DNA of 64,000 bases from the NCBI RefSeq assembly GCF_019931575.1, contig NZ_CP082923.1:682001-746000 (forward strand). Direction: 5' to 3'. Below are positions 51,593 through 62,377 of this stretch, in pieces; the stretch's first letter is position 1, and each line of letters opens with the position of its first letter. The notes under the pieces were generated by a model. The model was not told where the DNA came from, searched no databases, and was given only the letters and a program-made list of their open reading frames with translations. Source of the DNA: Caulobacter segnis (GTDB taxonomy: Bacteria; Pseudomonadota; Alphaproteobacteria; Caulobacterales; Caulobacteraceae). The position numbers were made by a program, and so were the translations under genes.

Positions 51593-51606
51593 TTGATCTA
51601 GATCAA
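51593..51606. promoter_or_regulatory. Perfect FNR/FixK-type box, TTGATCTAGATCAA
   Basis: Matches the established FNR/FixK consensus TTGAT-N4-ATCAA exactly, including the C/G inner pair favoured by FixK. It ends 14 bp before the ATG of the chemoreceptor, much closer than a normal class II activator site would allow. Confidence 0.65.
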
Positions 51607-51620
51607 ATTTCGGACCCGCC

Positions 51621-53420
51621 ATGCGCGCCAGCATCTCCACAAAGGTCAGCCTGACCATCGCCTTGGCCTTCCTGGTCCTGACCCTCGCGGTTCTCGGGAT
51701 TGTGGCCAAGAGCTCGCTGGACTTCGCCCGCCGTCAGGCGACGCAGGCGCAGGAATCCAGCATGCGGGTGGCCTGGGACGTGATCGGCGAGCGGGGCAAG
51801 AGCTTCCGCCGCGAAGGCGACCAGTTGCTGGTCGGCGACCACGCCGTGAACGGCGACTTTGACGGCGTCGACCGAGTGAAGACCCTGGTCGGCGGGACCG
51901 CCACCGTCTTCATGGGCGACAAGCGCGTCACCACCAACGTCACCAAGCCGGACGGCTCGCGCGCCGTCGGCACCAGCCTGGCCAAGGGGCCCGTCTATGA
52001 CGCCGTGCTAGGCCGGGGCGAATCCTATCGTGGCGAAGCCAAGATCCTGGGGCGACCGTTCTTCGTCGCCTATGACCCCATCAAGGACGCCGGGGGCCAA
52101 GTGATCGGCGTCATGTATGTCGGCGTGCCGCAAGCGGACTATTTCGCGCCCGTGTATCGTCAGCTGACCGTCCTGGCCCTGGCCTGCGTGCTGCTGGGCG
52201 CGGCCGGCGCGGGCGCCTCGGTGCTGATGACCCGCCGCCAGCTGTCGCCGCTGGCGACCCTGCGCGACGCCATGAGCCGCCTGATGGGCGGCGACCTGGC
52301 CGTCAGCCTGCCGTTCGCCGGCCGGGCCGACGATATCGGCCTGATGGCCGACGCCGTGCACCAGTTCCGTGACGCCGCCCTGGAAAAGAACCGCATCGCC
52401 GCCGAGGCCGCCGCCCATCGCGAGGCCTCGGAAGCCGAACGCGACGCCGCCGGCGCCGACAGCGCCCGCCGCTCGTCCGAGCAGGCCCAGGTGGTCCGCC
52501 GCCTGGCCGAGAGCCTGCACAGCCTGTCGGCCGGCGACCTGACCGTGCGCCTGACCGAACCCTTCGCCCAGGACTACGAGGGCCTGCGCGCCGACTTCAA
52601 CCGCGCCGTCGAGGGCCTGGAAGGCGCCATGGCCTCCGTCGTCTCGGCCGTGTCGGGCCTGAACAGCGGGGCCAGCGGCATCGCCTCGGCCGCCGACGAC
52701 CTGTCGCGCCGCAGCGAGCAGCAGGCCGCCAGCCTGGAAGAGACCGCCGCCGCCCTCGACGAGATCACCGCCACCGTCCGGAGGACGGCTGACGGCGCCA
52801 AGGAGGCCCACCGCGCCGTGGGCGACGCTCAGGCCGAAGCCGGTCGCAGCCGCGAGGTCGTCGCCTCGGCCGTCGAGGCCATCGGCGGCATCGAGGCCTC
52901 GTCCCGCCAGGTGGCCCAGATCATCGGCGTGATCGACGAGATCGCCTTCCAGACCAACCTCCTGGCCCTGAACGCCGGCGTCGAAGCGGCCCGGGCGGGT
53001 GAAGCCGGTCGCGGCTTCGCCGTCGTCGCCCAGGAAGTGCGGGCCCTGGCCCAGCGCTCGGCCGAAGCGGCCAAGGAGATCAAGATCCACATCGCCGACT
53101 CCGAACGCCAGGTGGGGGCGGGCGTGTCGCTGGTCGGCGCGGCCGGCGAGACCCTGCAGCGCATCGCCGGCCAGGTCGGCGCGATCAGCAGCGTGATCAC
53201 CGAGATCGCCGCCTCGGCCCAGGAACAGGCCGCCGGTCTTTCGCAGGTCAACACCGCCGTCAACCAGATGGACCAGGGCACCCAGCACACCACGGCCATG
53301 GCCAGCCGCTCGGCGTCTTCCAGCCAGTCGCTGCTGGACGAGGTGCGGGGTCTGGCCGAGCTGGTCCAGCGCTTCCGCGTCGGCGGCGGCGCGGCTCGGG
53401 ACGTCCGCCGGGCGGCCTGA
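51621..53420 (+). CDS. Methyl-accepting chemotaxis protein
   Basis: 599 residues. TM1 about 9-29, a periplasmic single-Cache-like sensor of about 150 residues ([17 protein letters not shown] strands, [46 protein letters not shown]), TM2 about 181-203, HAMP ([14 protein letters not shown]...), a second HAMP-like segment near 310-325, and the signalling domain with the hairpin tip [21 protein letters not shown]. The C-terminus (AARDVRRAA) has no CheR/CheB tethering pentapeptide. The ligand is unknown. The start at 51621 is forced by the membrane segment. An FNR/FixK-type box and a weak CtrA-like box lie upstream. Confidence 0.93.
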   Translation: MRASISTKVSLTIALAFLVLTLAVLGIVAKSSLDFARRQATQAQESSMRVAWDVIGERGKSFRREGDQLLVGDHAVNGDFDGVDRVKTLVGGTATVFMGDKRVTTNVTKPDGSRAVGTSLAKGPVYDAVLGRGESYRGEAKILGRPFFVAYDPIKDAGGQVIGVMYVGVPQADYFAPVYRQLTVLALACVLLGAAGAGASVLMTRRQLSPLATLRDAMSRLMGGDLAVSLPFAGRADDIGLMADAVHQFRDAALEKNRIAAEAAAHREASEAERDAAGADSARRSSEQAQVVRRLAESLHSLSAGDLTVRLTEPFAQDYEGLRADFNRAVEGLEGAMASVVSAVSGLNSGASGIASAADDLSRRSEQQAASLEETAAALDEITATVRRTADGAKEAHRAVGDAQAEAGRSREVVASAVEAIGGIEASSRQVAQIIGVIDEIAFQTNLLALNAGVEAARAGEAGRGFAVVAQEVRALAQRSAEAAKEIKIHIADSERQVGAGVSLVGAAGETLQRIAGQVGAISSVITEIAASAQEQAAGLSQVNTAVNQMDQGTQHTTAMASRSASSSQSLLDEVRGLAELVQRFRVGGGAARDVRRAA

Positions 53421-53538
53421 GGCCTCCCCGGCCCGATCCACCTTGGGTGGGCGGGCGCAACCACGCCTTGATCCGATGAACGTCGCCATAGTAGACCCCC
53501 GGCATCGCGGGGGCGCGATCGCTTACGGAGTTCAGTAA

Positions 53539-55164
53539 GTGTTGAGTCCAGTCCACCGCGTCGGCGCAGGTTCGCCGGTCGCGGGACGCTGCCGGCCGCC
53601 CAGCGTGAAATCGGCCGCCATCACCGCCTTGGTCCTGATCCTGTCGACGCCCTTCGCGGCGCACGCCGAGGACGGCGCCAAGGAACCCAGCCGAACCTTC
53701 GGCGAAACCCCGCTGACCGACGCCGACGACGCCGTCACCAACGACAAGACCGTCGACCTGGTCGACAGCGTCGACTTCGGCGGCGGAACCAACACCTTGA
53801 CCAACAACGGCGTCATCACGGTCGGCGCCACCGCCACGGCGCCGGTCCAGGTCTCGCTGCTGCGCCTGGAGGCCCTGAGGAACACGGGCCTGGTGGATCT
53901 GCGCAACGGCCACGGCGGCGACGTCCTGACCTTGTCGGGCGACTACAACGGCTCGGGCAAGGCCCGCCTGGGGCTGGATGTCGGGCCCACCGGCGTCGAT
54001 CGCCTGGTCGTCGGCGACGTCGCCAACGGCAAGACCGCCGTCGTGCTGGGCGGCCTGTCGGCCAAGACCGCCGTGCTGACCGGCGACAAGGGCCCGGTGC
54101 TGATCCAGGCCGGCGCCGGTTCGACCAAGGACGCCTTCCATGTCGAGAACGCCGAGATCGGCTTCATCCGCTACAGCCTGGTCCAGGATGCGGGAACGAC
54201 GGTCAGCTATCGCCTGAAGGGCGTGGCCGGCCAGCGGGCCTACGAGATGCTGAAGGTCTCCGAAGGCGCCAGGGACGTCTGGCGCCAGTCGGCGGACGCC
54301 TGGAGCGCTCATGTGGCCAGCCTGCGCGACGCCGACAGCGACGCGGACGGCGCGGGCGTGTGGGGCCAAGCCTTCGGCGGCCGCCTGGATCGCGACGACA
54401 AGATCGCCGCGCCCGACCGGCCGGTGTTCATCGACTACCGCCAAACCACCTATGGCGGGCAGATGGGGGCGGACCTGATCAACGCCGGCTTGGATGGCGG
54501 CCGGGTCCTGCTGGGCGTGACCGGCGGTTACGCCGATGCGCGCCTGCGCTTCAGCGGCGTCGGCGGACAGGAGGCCAAGCTGCGGGTCGCCAATCTGGGC
54601 GGCTATCTGGCCCTGACGAGGGGCGGCTACTTCCTGAACGCCCTGGCCAAGGTCGACCGCCAGTCGATCAAGGTCAGCAATGGCCCGGACGCCATCGACC
54701 TCGACTTCGACGGGACCGCCTACGGCGCCCAGGTCGAGGCTGGCAGCCGGTCCGAGGGCGACGGCCTGGTCTACGAGAAGCTGCTGAGCATCAACTATGT
54801 CAGCGCGCGGCTCGACGACGTGGACGTCTTCGCGCAACGGCTGGATTTCGACAGCGCGACTGGCTTCGTGGCCAAGGCCGGCGTGCGGGGCGCGCTGCGA
54901 AGCGACGCCCTGGGCGGGGTGTTCACTTCGTACGGCGCGGCCTTCGTCGTCCACGACTTCACGGTCAAGAACGGCCTGGATCTGGTCAGCGCCGACCAGG
55001 TCGAGCATCTGTCCCGCGACGGCGGCCGCACCTTCGGCCAACTGACCGTGGGGCTGAGCTATAGCGCCGGCGGGGCGATGCTCACCTTCCTGGAAGCCTC
55101 CGGCGAGAAGGGCGGCAGCCGTTCGGGCGGGACCCTGCGTTTCGGGACGCGGATCGGCTTCTAG
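53539..55164 (+). CDS. Autotransporter-type outer-membrane beta-barrel protein
   Basis: 541 residues from GTG 53539, with GGAG 8 nt upstream; a GTG at 53605 (directly before the hydrophobic KSAAITALVLILSTPFAAHA signal sequence) is an alternative. The passenger (about 45-270) is Gly/Asn/Thr-rich with repeated short strands (NTLTNNGVITVGATA, NGHGGDVLTLSGDYNGSG), as in autotransporter beta-helices. The barrel (about 280-541) has VWGQAFGGRLDRDD, GADLINAGLDGGRVLLGVTGGY, and ends in Phe. The passenger is short and there is no protease motif. It may be an adhesin-like surface protein; function not known. Confidence 0.82.
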   Translation: MLSPVHRVGAGSPVAGRCRPPSVKSAAITALVLILSTPFAAHAEDGAKEPSRTFGETPLTDADDAVTNDKTVDLVDSVDFGGGTNTLTNNGVITVGATATAPVQVSLLRLEALRNTGLVDLRNGHGGDVLTLSGDYNGSGKARLGLDVGPTGVDRLVVGDVANGKTAVVLGGLSAKTAVLTGDKGPVLIQAGAGSTKDAFHVENAEIGFIRYSLVQDAGTTVSYRLKGVAGQRAYEMLKVSEGARDVWRQSADAWSAHVASLRDADSDADGAGVWGQAFGGRLDRDDKIAAPDRPVFIDYRQTTYGGQMGADLINAGLDGGRVLLGVTGGYADARLRFSGVGGQEAKLRVANLGGYLALTRGGYFLNALAKVDRQSIKVSNGPDAIDLDFDGTAYGAQVEAGSRSEGDGLVYEKLLSINYVSARLDDVDVFAQRLDFDSATGFVAKAGVRGALRSDALGGVFTSYGAAFVVHDFTVKNGLDLVSADQVEHLSRDGGRTFGQLTVGLSYSAGGAMLTFLEASGEKGGSRSGGTLRFGTRIGF

Positions 55165-55203
55165 CCATGGCGGCCGCCGGGTCTTCCACGGCCCGGCGGC
55201 CGT

Positions 55204-55974
55204 CTACGGCTGCTTCTTCCGCAGCTCCAGGAACTTGCGGGCCCGGTCCTCGCTGTCCTTCTCCCTGCGGATCTGGTCGACGACGGACTGGCGTGGATTG
55301 CCCAAGCCGTCCTGCTCGGCGCCCAGGACGAAGGGGATCTCCTTCATCGTGCCGGGGTGGGTCCTGCTGCGATGGTCGACGCCGGGCGCCATCGGGGCGT
55401 CGAGATAGTCCTTGTAGGCCCGCAGAGCCGCACCCTGGGCCTCCAGCGCGCGGCGCTTGTCGGCGTCCATGCCGCCCAACGGATCGCCCTTGGGCTTGGC
55501 GGCGCCGAAGCGCTCGTCGCACTTCTCGCGTTCGCGGCGGTTGAGGCCTACGGCGTCGGCGCTGATGCAGCCGGTGCTGGTCCGCAGGGCTGTGCGCAGA
55601 TCGCCCGCACCCTCGCCGGGCAGCGGGGCGGGGCGCATGGCCGTTCCCGGCCTCGCGATCCCTGCGGCGGGGACGCTCAATATCGGAACACCAGGCGGCG
55701 CGGGCCGAGCCGGCGCGCGGATCTGGAACGGCAGGACAGGGGAGGGCGCGCTGGCCGCCGAGGCCGGCGCCGGGCGCGGCTGGGGCTGTTCGTCCTGGCG
55801 CGGCCGGACTAGCTCCACCGTCACAGTCGGCAGGTCGTCGGCGGTCAGGGCCTCCAGAAGCGGCGGAACGGGCAGGGCCAGCCAGGCCAGCAGAACCACG
55901 TGCAGCAGCAGCGAGCCGGCGAGAATCGTCACCCTCCGGCGGTCGCGTCCGCTGATCCTCACGCTGACGCTCAC
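55204..55974 (-). CDS. TonB-like protein with one membrane helix
   Basis: 256 residues from GTG 55974, with an ideal GGAGG (coding strand) 4-5 nt before it; the long open frame to 56352 is upstream shadow. A short basic N-terminus (RISGRDRRR), a transmembrane helix (VTILAGSLLLHVVLLAWLALP), a Pro/Ala/Gln-rich periplasmic stretch (RQDEQPQPRPAPASA...) and a C-terminal part with two Cys (TSTGCISAD, REKCDERF) and charged helices. The layout is TonB-like, but the usual TonB C-terminal domain is not recognisable, so an energy-transducer role is only possible. Divergent from rpsL. Confidence 0.7.
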   Translation of the reverse strand: MSVSVRISGRDRRRVTILAGSLLLHVVLLAWLALPVPPLLEALTADDLPTVTVELVRPRQDEQPQPRPAPASAASAPSPVLPFQIRAPARPAPPGVPILSVPAAGIARPGTAMRPAPLPGEGAGDLRTALRTSTGCISADAVGLNRREREKCDERFGAAKPKGDPLGGMDADKRRALEAQGAALRAYKDYLDAPMAPGVDHRSRTHPGTMKEIPFVLGAEQDGLGNPRQSVVDQIRREKDSEDRARKFLELRKKQP

Positions 55975-56108
55975 CCGTCCTCCAGCCCGCCCTTGGCCCT
56001 TGCTCGCCTCATCCCCACATGGCGAGGCGAGGGGCGCAAACAAGATGCTCCATCCCAGCGTGAGCCTGTACAGCTTGCGGTGGCGAAAACGGGGCCGGAA
56101 TTTGGGCC

Positions 56109-56123
56109 TTAAGGCGGCGTTAA
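56109..56123. promoter_or_regulatory. Exact CtrA-type box TTAA-N7-TTAA
   Basis: TTAAGGCGGCGTTAA at 56109-56123, followed by CC, so it fits TTAA-N7-TTAACC exactly. It lies 20 bp upstream of the rpsL -35 and 135 bp upstream of the divergent TonB-like gene. CtrA is the cell-cycle master regulator of Caulobacter; binding here is inference. Confidence 0.55.
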
Positions 56124-56142
56124 CCGACGCGGGAACAGGCGG

Positions 56143-56171
56143 TTGACGTTCGGCCCCTTCGCGAGTAAATA
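56143..56171 (+). promoter_or_regulatory. Promoter of the str operon (rpsL)
   Basis: TTGACG (56143-56148), 17-bp spacer, TAAATA (56166-56171): close to the housekeeping sigma consensus and the best promoter in the window. Confidence 0.78.
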
Positions 56172-56377
56172 CCGCGCTCTTTTTCGAGGCGTGCGTTCGC
56201 GTGCGTCCTGATGAGCTTCCGTTCTTTTGGCGGAGAACCCGTCGGTGTGCTTCCCGCGCCCCGGCGAGTTTCGTGTTTATCGGGTCTCCAAGCGGAGCCT
56301 TGAACCAAGAACAACAAAGACAAGGACCTGAAGCGCTTCGGCCGAAAGGCACACGCTTCCATCAGAGCAGAGACTTA

Positions 56378-56749
56378 ATGCCTACCATTAACCAGCTCAT
56401 CCGTAAGCCGCGCTCCCCGAAGCCGGTCCGGAACAAGGTGCCGGCCCTGAAGGGCTGCCCCCAACGTCGCGGCGTTTGCACGCGCGTCTACACCACGACC
56501 CCGAAGAAGCCGAACTCGGCTCTGCGTAAGGTCGCCAAGGTCCGTCTGACCACCGGCATCGAAGCCGTGTGCTACATCCCGGGCGAAGGCCACAACCTGC
56601 AGGAGCACTCGGTGGTGCTCATCCGCGGCGGCCGCGTCAAGGACTTGCCCGGCGTCCGTTATCACATCCTGCGCGGCGTCCTCGACACCCAAGGTGTCAA
56701 GGATCGTAAGCAGCGTCGTTCGCTCTACGGCGCCAAGCGTCCGAAGTAA
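56378..56749 (+). CDS. rpsL: 30S ribosomal protein S12
   Basis: 123 residues from ATG 56378 ([20 protein letters not shown]). It carries [20 protein letters not shown] and [18 protein letters not shown], with the Lys residues at the two classical streptomycin-resistance sites present, so sensitivity is expected (inference). It acts in decoding. First gene of rpsL-rpsG-fusA-tuf. Confidence 0.98.
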   Translation: MPTINQLIRKPRSPKPVRNKVPALKGCPQRRGVCTRVYTTTPKKPNSALRKVAKVRLTTGIEAVCYIPGEGHNLQEHSVVLIRGGRVKDLPGVRYHILRGVLDTQGVKDRKQRRSLYGAKRPK

Positions 56750-56762
56750 GGAATAGAAGAAG

Positions 56763-57236
56763 ATGTCCCGCCGCCGTCGCGCCGAGAAACGCCAAGTCCT
56801 GCCGGATCCCAAGTTTGGGGATCTGATCGTCACGAAGTTCATGAACTATGTGATGTACGAGGGCAAAAAAGCTGTCGCCGAAAACATCATCTATGGTGCT
56901 TTCGACATCCTGGAAGCCAAGCGCAAGGACCAAGGTCCGCTTGAAACCTTCCACTCCGCTCTGGACAACGTCGCCCCGGCGATCGAAGTCCGGTCGCGTC
57001 GCGTTGGCGGCGCCACCTACCAAGTGCCGGTTGAAGTCCGTCCGGACCGTCGCCGCGCCCTGGCCATCCGTTGGCTGGTGACCGCCGCTCGCAAGCGTGG
57101 CGAAAACACCATGACCGAAAAGCTGGCCGGTGAGCTGCTCGACGCCTCGAACAACCGCGGCACCGCCGTGAAGAAGCGCGAAGACACCCACAAGATGGCT
57201 GAAGCCAACCGGGCGTTCTCGCACTATCGCTGGTAA
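56763..57236 (+). CDS. rpsG: 30S ribosomal protein S7
   Basis: 157 residues: [20 protein letters not shown]..., [42 protein letters not shown] and a C-terminal [21 protein letters not shown]. It is the assembly nucleator of the 30S head. 13 nt after rpsL. Confidence 0.98.
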   Translation: MSRRRRAEKRQVLPDPKFGDLIVTKFMNYVMYEGKKAVAENIIYGAFDILEAKRKDQGPLETFHSALDNVAPAIEVRSRRVGGATYQVPVEVRPDRRRALAIRWLVTAARKRGENTMTEKLAGELLDASNNRGTAVKKREDTHKMAEANRAFSHYRW

Positions 57237-57261
57237 GCTTTTCGCGACCAGCACTCTTTCA

Positions 57262-57294
57262 GGCGCGGGCGGTTTGCGATAAACCGCCCGCGCC
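57262..57294 (+). repeat. Strong hairpin between rpsG and fusA
   Basis: A perfect 14-bp stem (57262-57275 / 57281-57294; GGCGCGGGCGGTTT with its complement) and a 5-nt loop. The following bases are not T-rich, so it may be a partial terminator or a processing site that lowers fusA relative to rpsLG, or protects the mRNA end. Confidence 0.65.
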
Positions 57295-57352
57295 GCACGT
57301 TTAATCCCGGTCGTGTCCGTTCTGGGCCGCCCCGTTTCGCAGAGCGATCGCT

Positions 57353-59431
<2,079 letters not shown>

Positions 59432-59489
59432 CTAAGAACCCCAGAAGTCCAACCATTGAAGGCCCCGCTGGGGTCCTGGAGCTAAGAAG

Positions 59490-60680
<1,191 letters not shown>

Positions 60681-60730
60681 CGATTTTCACGACCATGCTT
60701 GATGGCCAGAAGCGCATGCGCTTCTGGCGC

Positions 60731-60748
60731 GCCAAGATCGTCGAGTAA
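60731..60748 (+). pseudogene. Remnant of a tuf 3' end (codons for AKIVE-stop)
   Basis: GCC AAG ATC GTC GAG TAA reads Ala-Lys-Ile-Val-Glu-stop, the same as the real tuf end, but with different third positions (the real gene uses GCG AAA ATC GTT GAA TAA). It is preceded by a 22-bp perfect palindrome (60706-60727). No start or open frame leads into it. Confidence 0.45.
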
Positions 60749-60783
60749 TCCTCGAACGCTCTTAGCTTCGGCTAGATAATGCG

Positions 60784-60815
60784 AAGGCCCCGGAGGAAAC
60801 TCCGGGGCCTTTTGC
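60784..60815 (+). terminator. Intrinsic terminator of the str operon
   Basis: A perfect 11-bp stem (AAGGCCCCGGA 60784-60794 / TCCGGGGCCTT 60801-60811), GGAAAC loop, followed by TTGCTTT. Confidence 0.9.
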
Positions 60816-60902
60816 TTTGGGCGGCGTCTCCTCTATGTCGGCTGCCGGCTTGACGGCGCCGCTCGAAAGCGCGAGCACCGACGAAGGGACGGGGAGAGCG
60901 GC

Positions 60903-61904
60903 TTGAATCTGCGCCGGAGGATCAGGGACAGTCTCGTCGCCCGCTACGGTCTGGCCGTCGGCCTGACGGTGCTGGCGGTCCTGCTGCGCTTTGGCCTCAA
61001 TGCGGTGTTTCCGCCGGGCTTTCCTTATGTGACCTTCTTCCCGGCCATCGTGGTGGCCGTCTATCTGGGCGGCCTGGGGCCCGGCGTCCTGTGCGCGACC
61101 CTCAGCGGCGTCTGCGCCTGGTACTTCTTCATCCCGCCGGCCTTCGGCTTCAGCTTCGATCTTTCGGTGCTGGTGGCCCTGGCCTTCTACGCCTTCGTGG
61201 TGGCGGTCGACATCTTCTTCATCGACGGCATGCGCAAGGCGCTGGACCAGTTGGAGGGGGAGCGGGAACGCTATCGCGAACTGGCCGACAGCCGCGATCT
61301 GCTGTACCGCGAACTGCATCACCGGGTGAGCAACAACCTGCAGGTCGCCGGAGCCCTGCTGCGGCTGCAGGGCCAGGGCGTCACCGACGCCGACGCCCGC
61401 CACGCCCTGGAGCAGGCCGGCGAGCGGATCGAGATCATCGCCCGCATCCAGCGCGAACTGCACAACCGCATGGGCGAGCCCGTGCCGTTCCGCGACTTCG
61501 CCGAGGCCCTGCTGGCCAGCGCCGCCGCGGCGGCCGGCGCGCGGGTGCGCCTGACCCTGGAAGGCGGCGAGCAGCCCCTGCATCCGGACCAGGCCACGCC
61601 CGTGACCCTGGTGATGCTGGAGAGCTTCAACAACGCGCTCGAGCACGGCTTCGGGGAGGCCGGGACGGATGGGGAAGGGGGCGGCGAGGTGCGGGTGGTG
61701 CTGGACCAGACCGGCCTGACCCACCTGCTGACGGTCAGCAACGACGGCGCCGGCCCGCCCCCAGGGTTCGATCCGGCGCGGTCGAAGAGCCTGGGCCTGC
61801 GGATCGTCCGGGCCATGGCCCAGCAACTGGGCGGCAAGTTCGAGATGGCCCGCGAGGACGGCTGGACCGTGTGCCGGCTCAGCTACGCGCCGAAGCGCGA
61901 CTAG
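60903..61904 (+). CDS. Membrane sensor histidine kinase, HisKA_2/HWE-like
   Basis: 333 residues from TTG 60903, with GGGGAGAG 5 nt upstream. About four transmembrane helices (about 17-110) of the KdpD/DUF4118 type (FPYVTFFPAIVVAVYLGGLGPGV..., FFIPPAFGFSF), a short coiled region, then the H-box ELHHRVSNNLQV (His about 140, of the HisKA_2 class) and a degenerate ATPase domain (FNNALEHGFGE, SKSLGLRIVRAMAQQLGG). This kinase type is abundant in alphaproteobacteria and often feeds PhyR-like or single-domain receivers. The signal is unknown. Convergent with the GNAT gene, stops sharing CTAG. Confidence 0.87.
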   Translation: MNLRRRIRDSLVARYGLAVGLTVLAVLLRFGLNAVFPPGFPYVTFFPAIVVAVYLGGLGPGVLCATLSGVCAWYFFIPPAFGFSFDLSVLVALAFYAFVVAVDIFFIDGMRKALDQLEGERERYRELADSRDLLYRELHHRVSNNLQVAGALLRLQGQGVTDADARHALEQAGERIEIIARIQRELHNRMGEPVPFRDFAEALLASAAAAAGARVRLTLEGGEQPLHPDQATPVTLVMLESFNNALEHGFGEAGTDGEGGGEVRVVLDQTGLTHLLTVSNDGAGPPPGFDPARSKSLGLRIVRAMAQQLGGKFEMAREDGWTVCRLSYAPKRD

Positions 61905-62377
61905 AGCGCCAGCCGGTAGAACCGGGTATCGACCGCCATGCGCGGAAAGCTCTCCGGCAAGTCGGCGACCTCGACCAAGTCGAAGCCGTTCTTTTCGTAG
62001 AACCGGTGGGCGGCCTTGAACTTGTCGGTGGTGCCCAGCCATACGGTCGCGACACCGTTCGTCCGGGCGTGGGCGAGGGCGGCGTCGAGCAGCGCCTGGG
62101 CCGCCCCCACCGCGCCGCGCGCCACGGGCTTCACGAACATCTTGCGCAGGGCCACGGCCGCGCCGCCGATGTCCTTCAGGGCCACGGTGCCGACCGCCCG
62201 GCCATCCAGCTCGGCCAGCCAGAACTGGCCTCTCCCGGTCTGGTACCAGTCGGGAATGGCCGCCAGGTCGGGCTGGTCGGCGGCGGTGATGGCGATCCCG
62301 AACTCCTCCCGCTGGATGGGCAGGATCACGTCGACGACGGCGTCCTCGTCGCCGGGGCGGAAGGGGCGGACGATCAC
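61901..62377 (-). CDS. GNAT-family N-acetyltransferase
   Basis: 158 residues from GTG 62377, overlapping the stop of the RND gene by 4 nt (GTGA), so translationally coupled; the longer frame to 62467 is shadow. VRPFRPGDEDAVVDVILPIQREE, then ELDGRAVGTVALKDIGG, the acetyl-CoA-binding loop ARGAVGAAQALLDAALAHARTNG (a variant of the Q/RxxGxG/A motif), and WLGTTDKFKAAHRFYEKNGF. The substrate is unknown. Coupling with an efflux pump is seen here and may be incidental. Confidence 0.88.
   Translation of the reverse strand: MIVRPFRPGDEDAVVDVILPIQREEFGIAITAADQPDLAAIPDWYQTGRGQFWLAELDGRAVGTVALKDIGGAAVALRKMFVKPVARGAVGAAQALLDAALAHARTNGVATVWLGTTDKFKAAHRFYEKNGFDLVEVADLPESFPRMAVDTRFYRLAL

Larger units (their letters stand above)
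51310..51620. other. Gap between rpoC and the chemoreceptor gene
   Basis: 311 bases. Contents: a 16-bp direct repeat of the rpoC end (51331-51346, copy of 51295-51310), the rpoC terminator, a TTAA-N7-TTTA near-match to a CtrA box (51556-51570) and a perfect FNR/FixK-type palindrome (51593-51606). No gene seen. Confidence 0.6.
55975..56377. other. Divergent promoter region of the TonB-like gene and the str operon
   Basis: 403 bases without a gene. It holds an exact CtrA-box match (56109-56123), the rpsL promoter (56143-56171) and a leader of about 200 nt before rpsL. Leader RNA structure was not resolved by eye. Confidence 0.6.
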
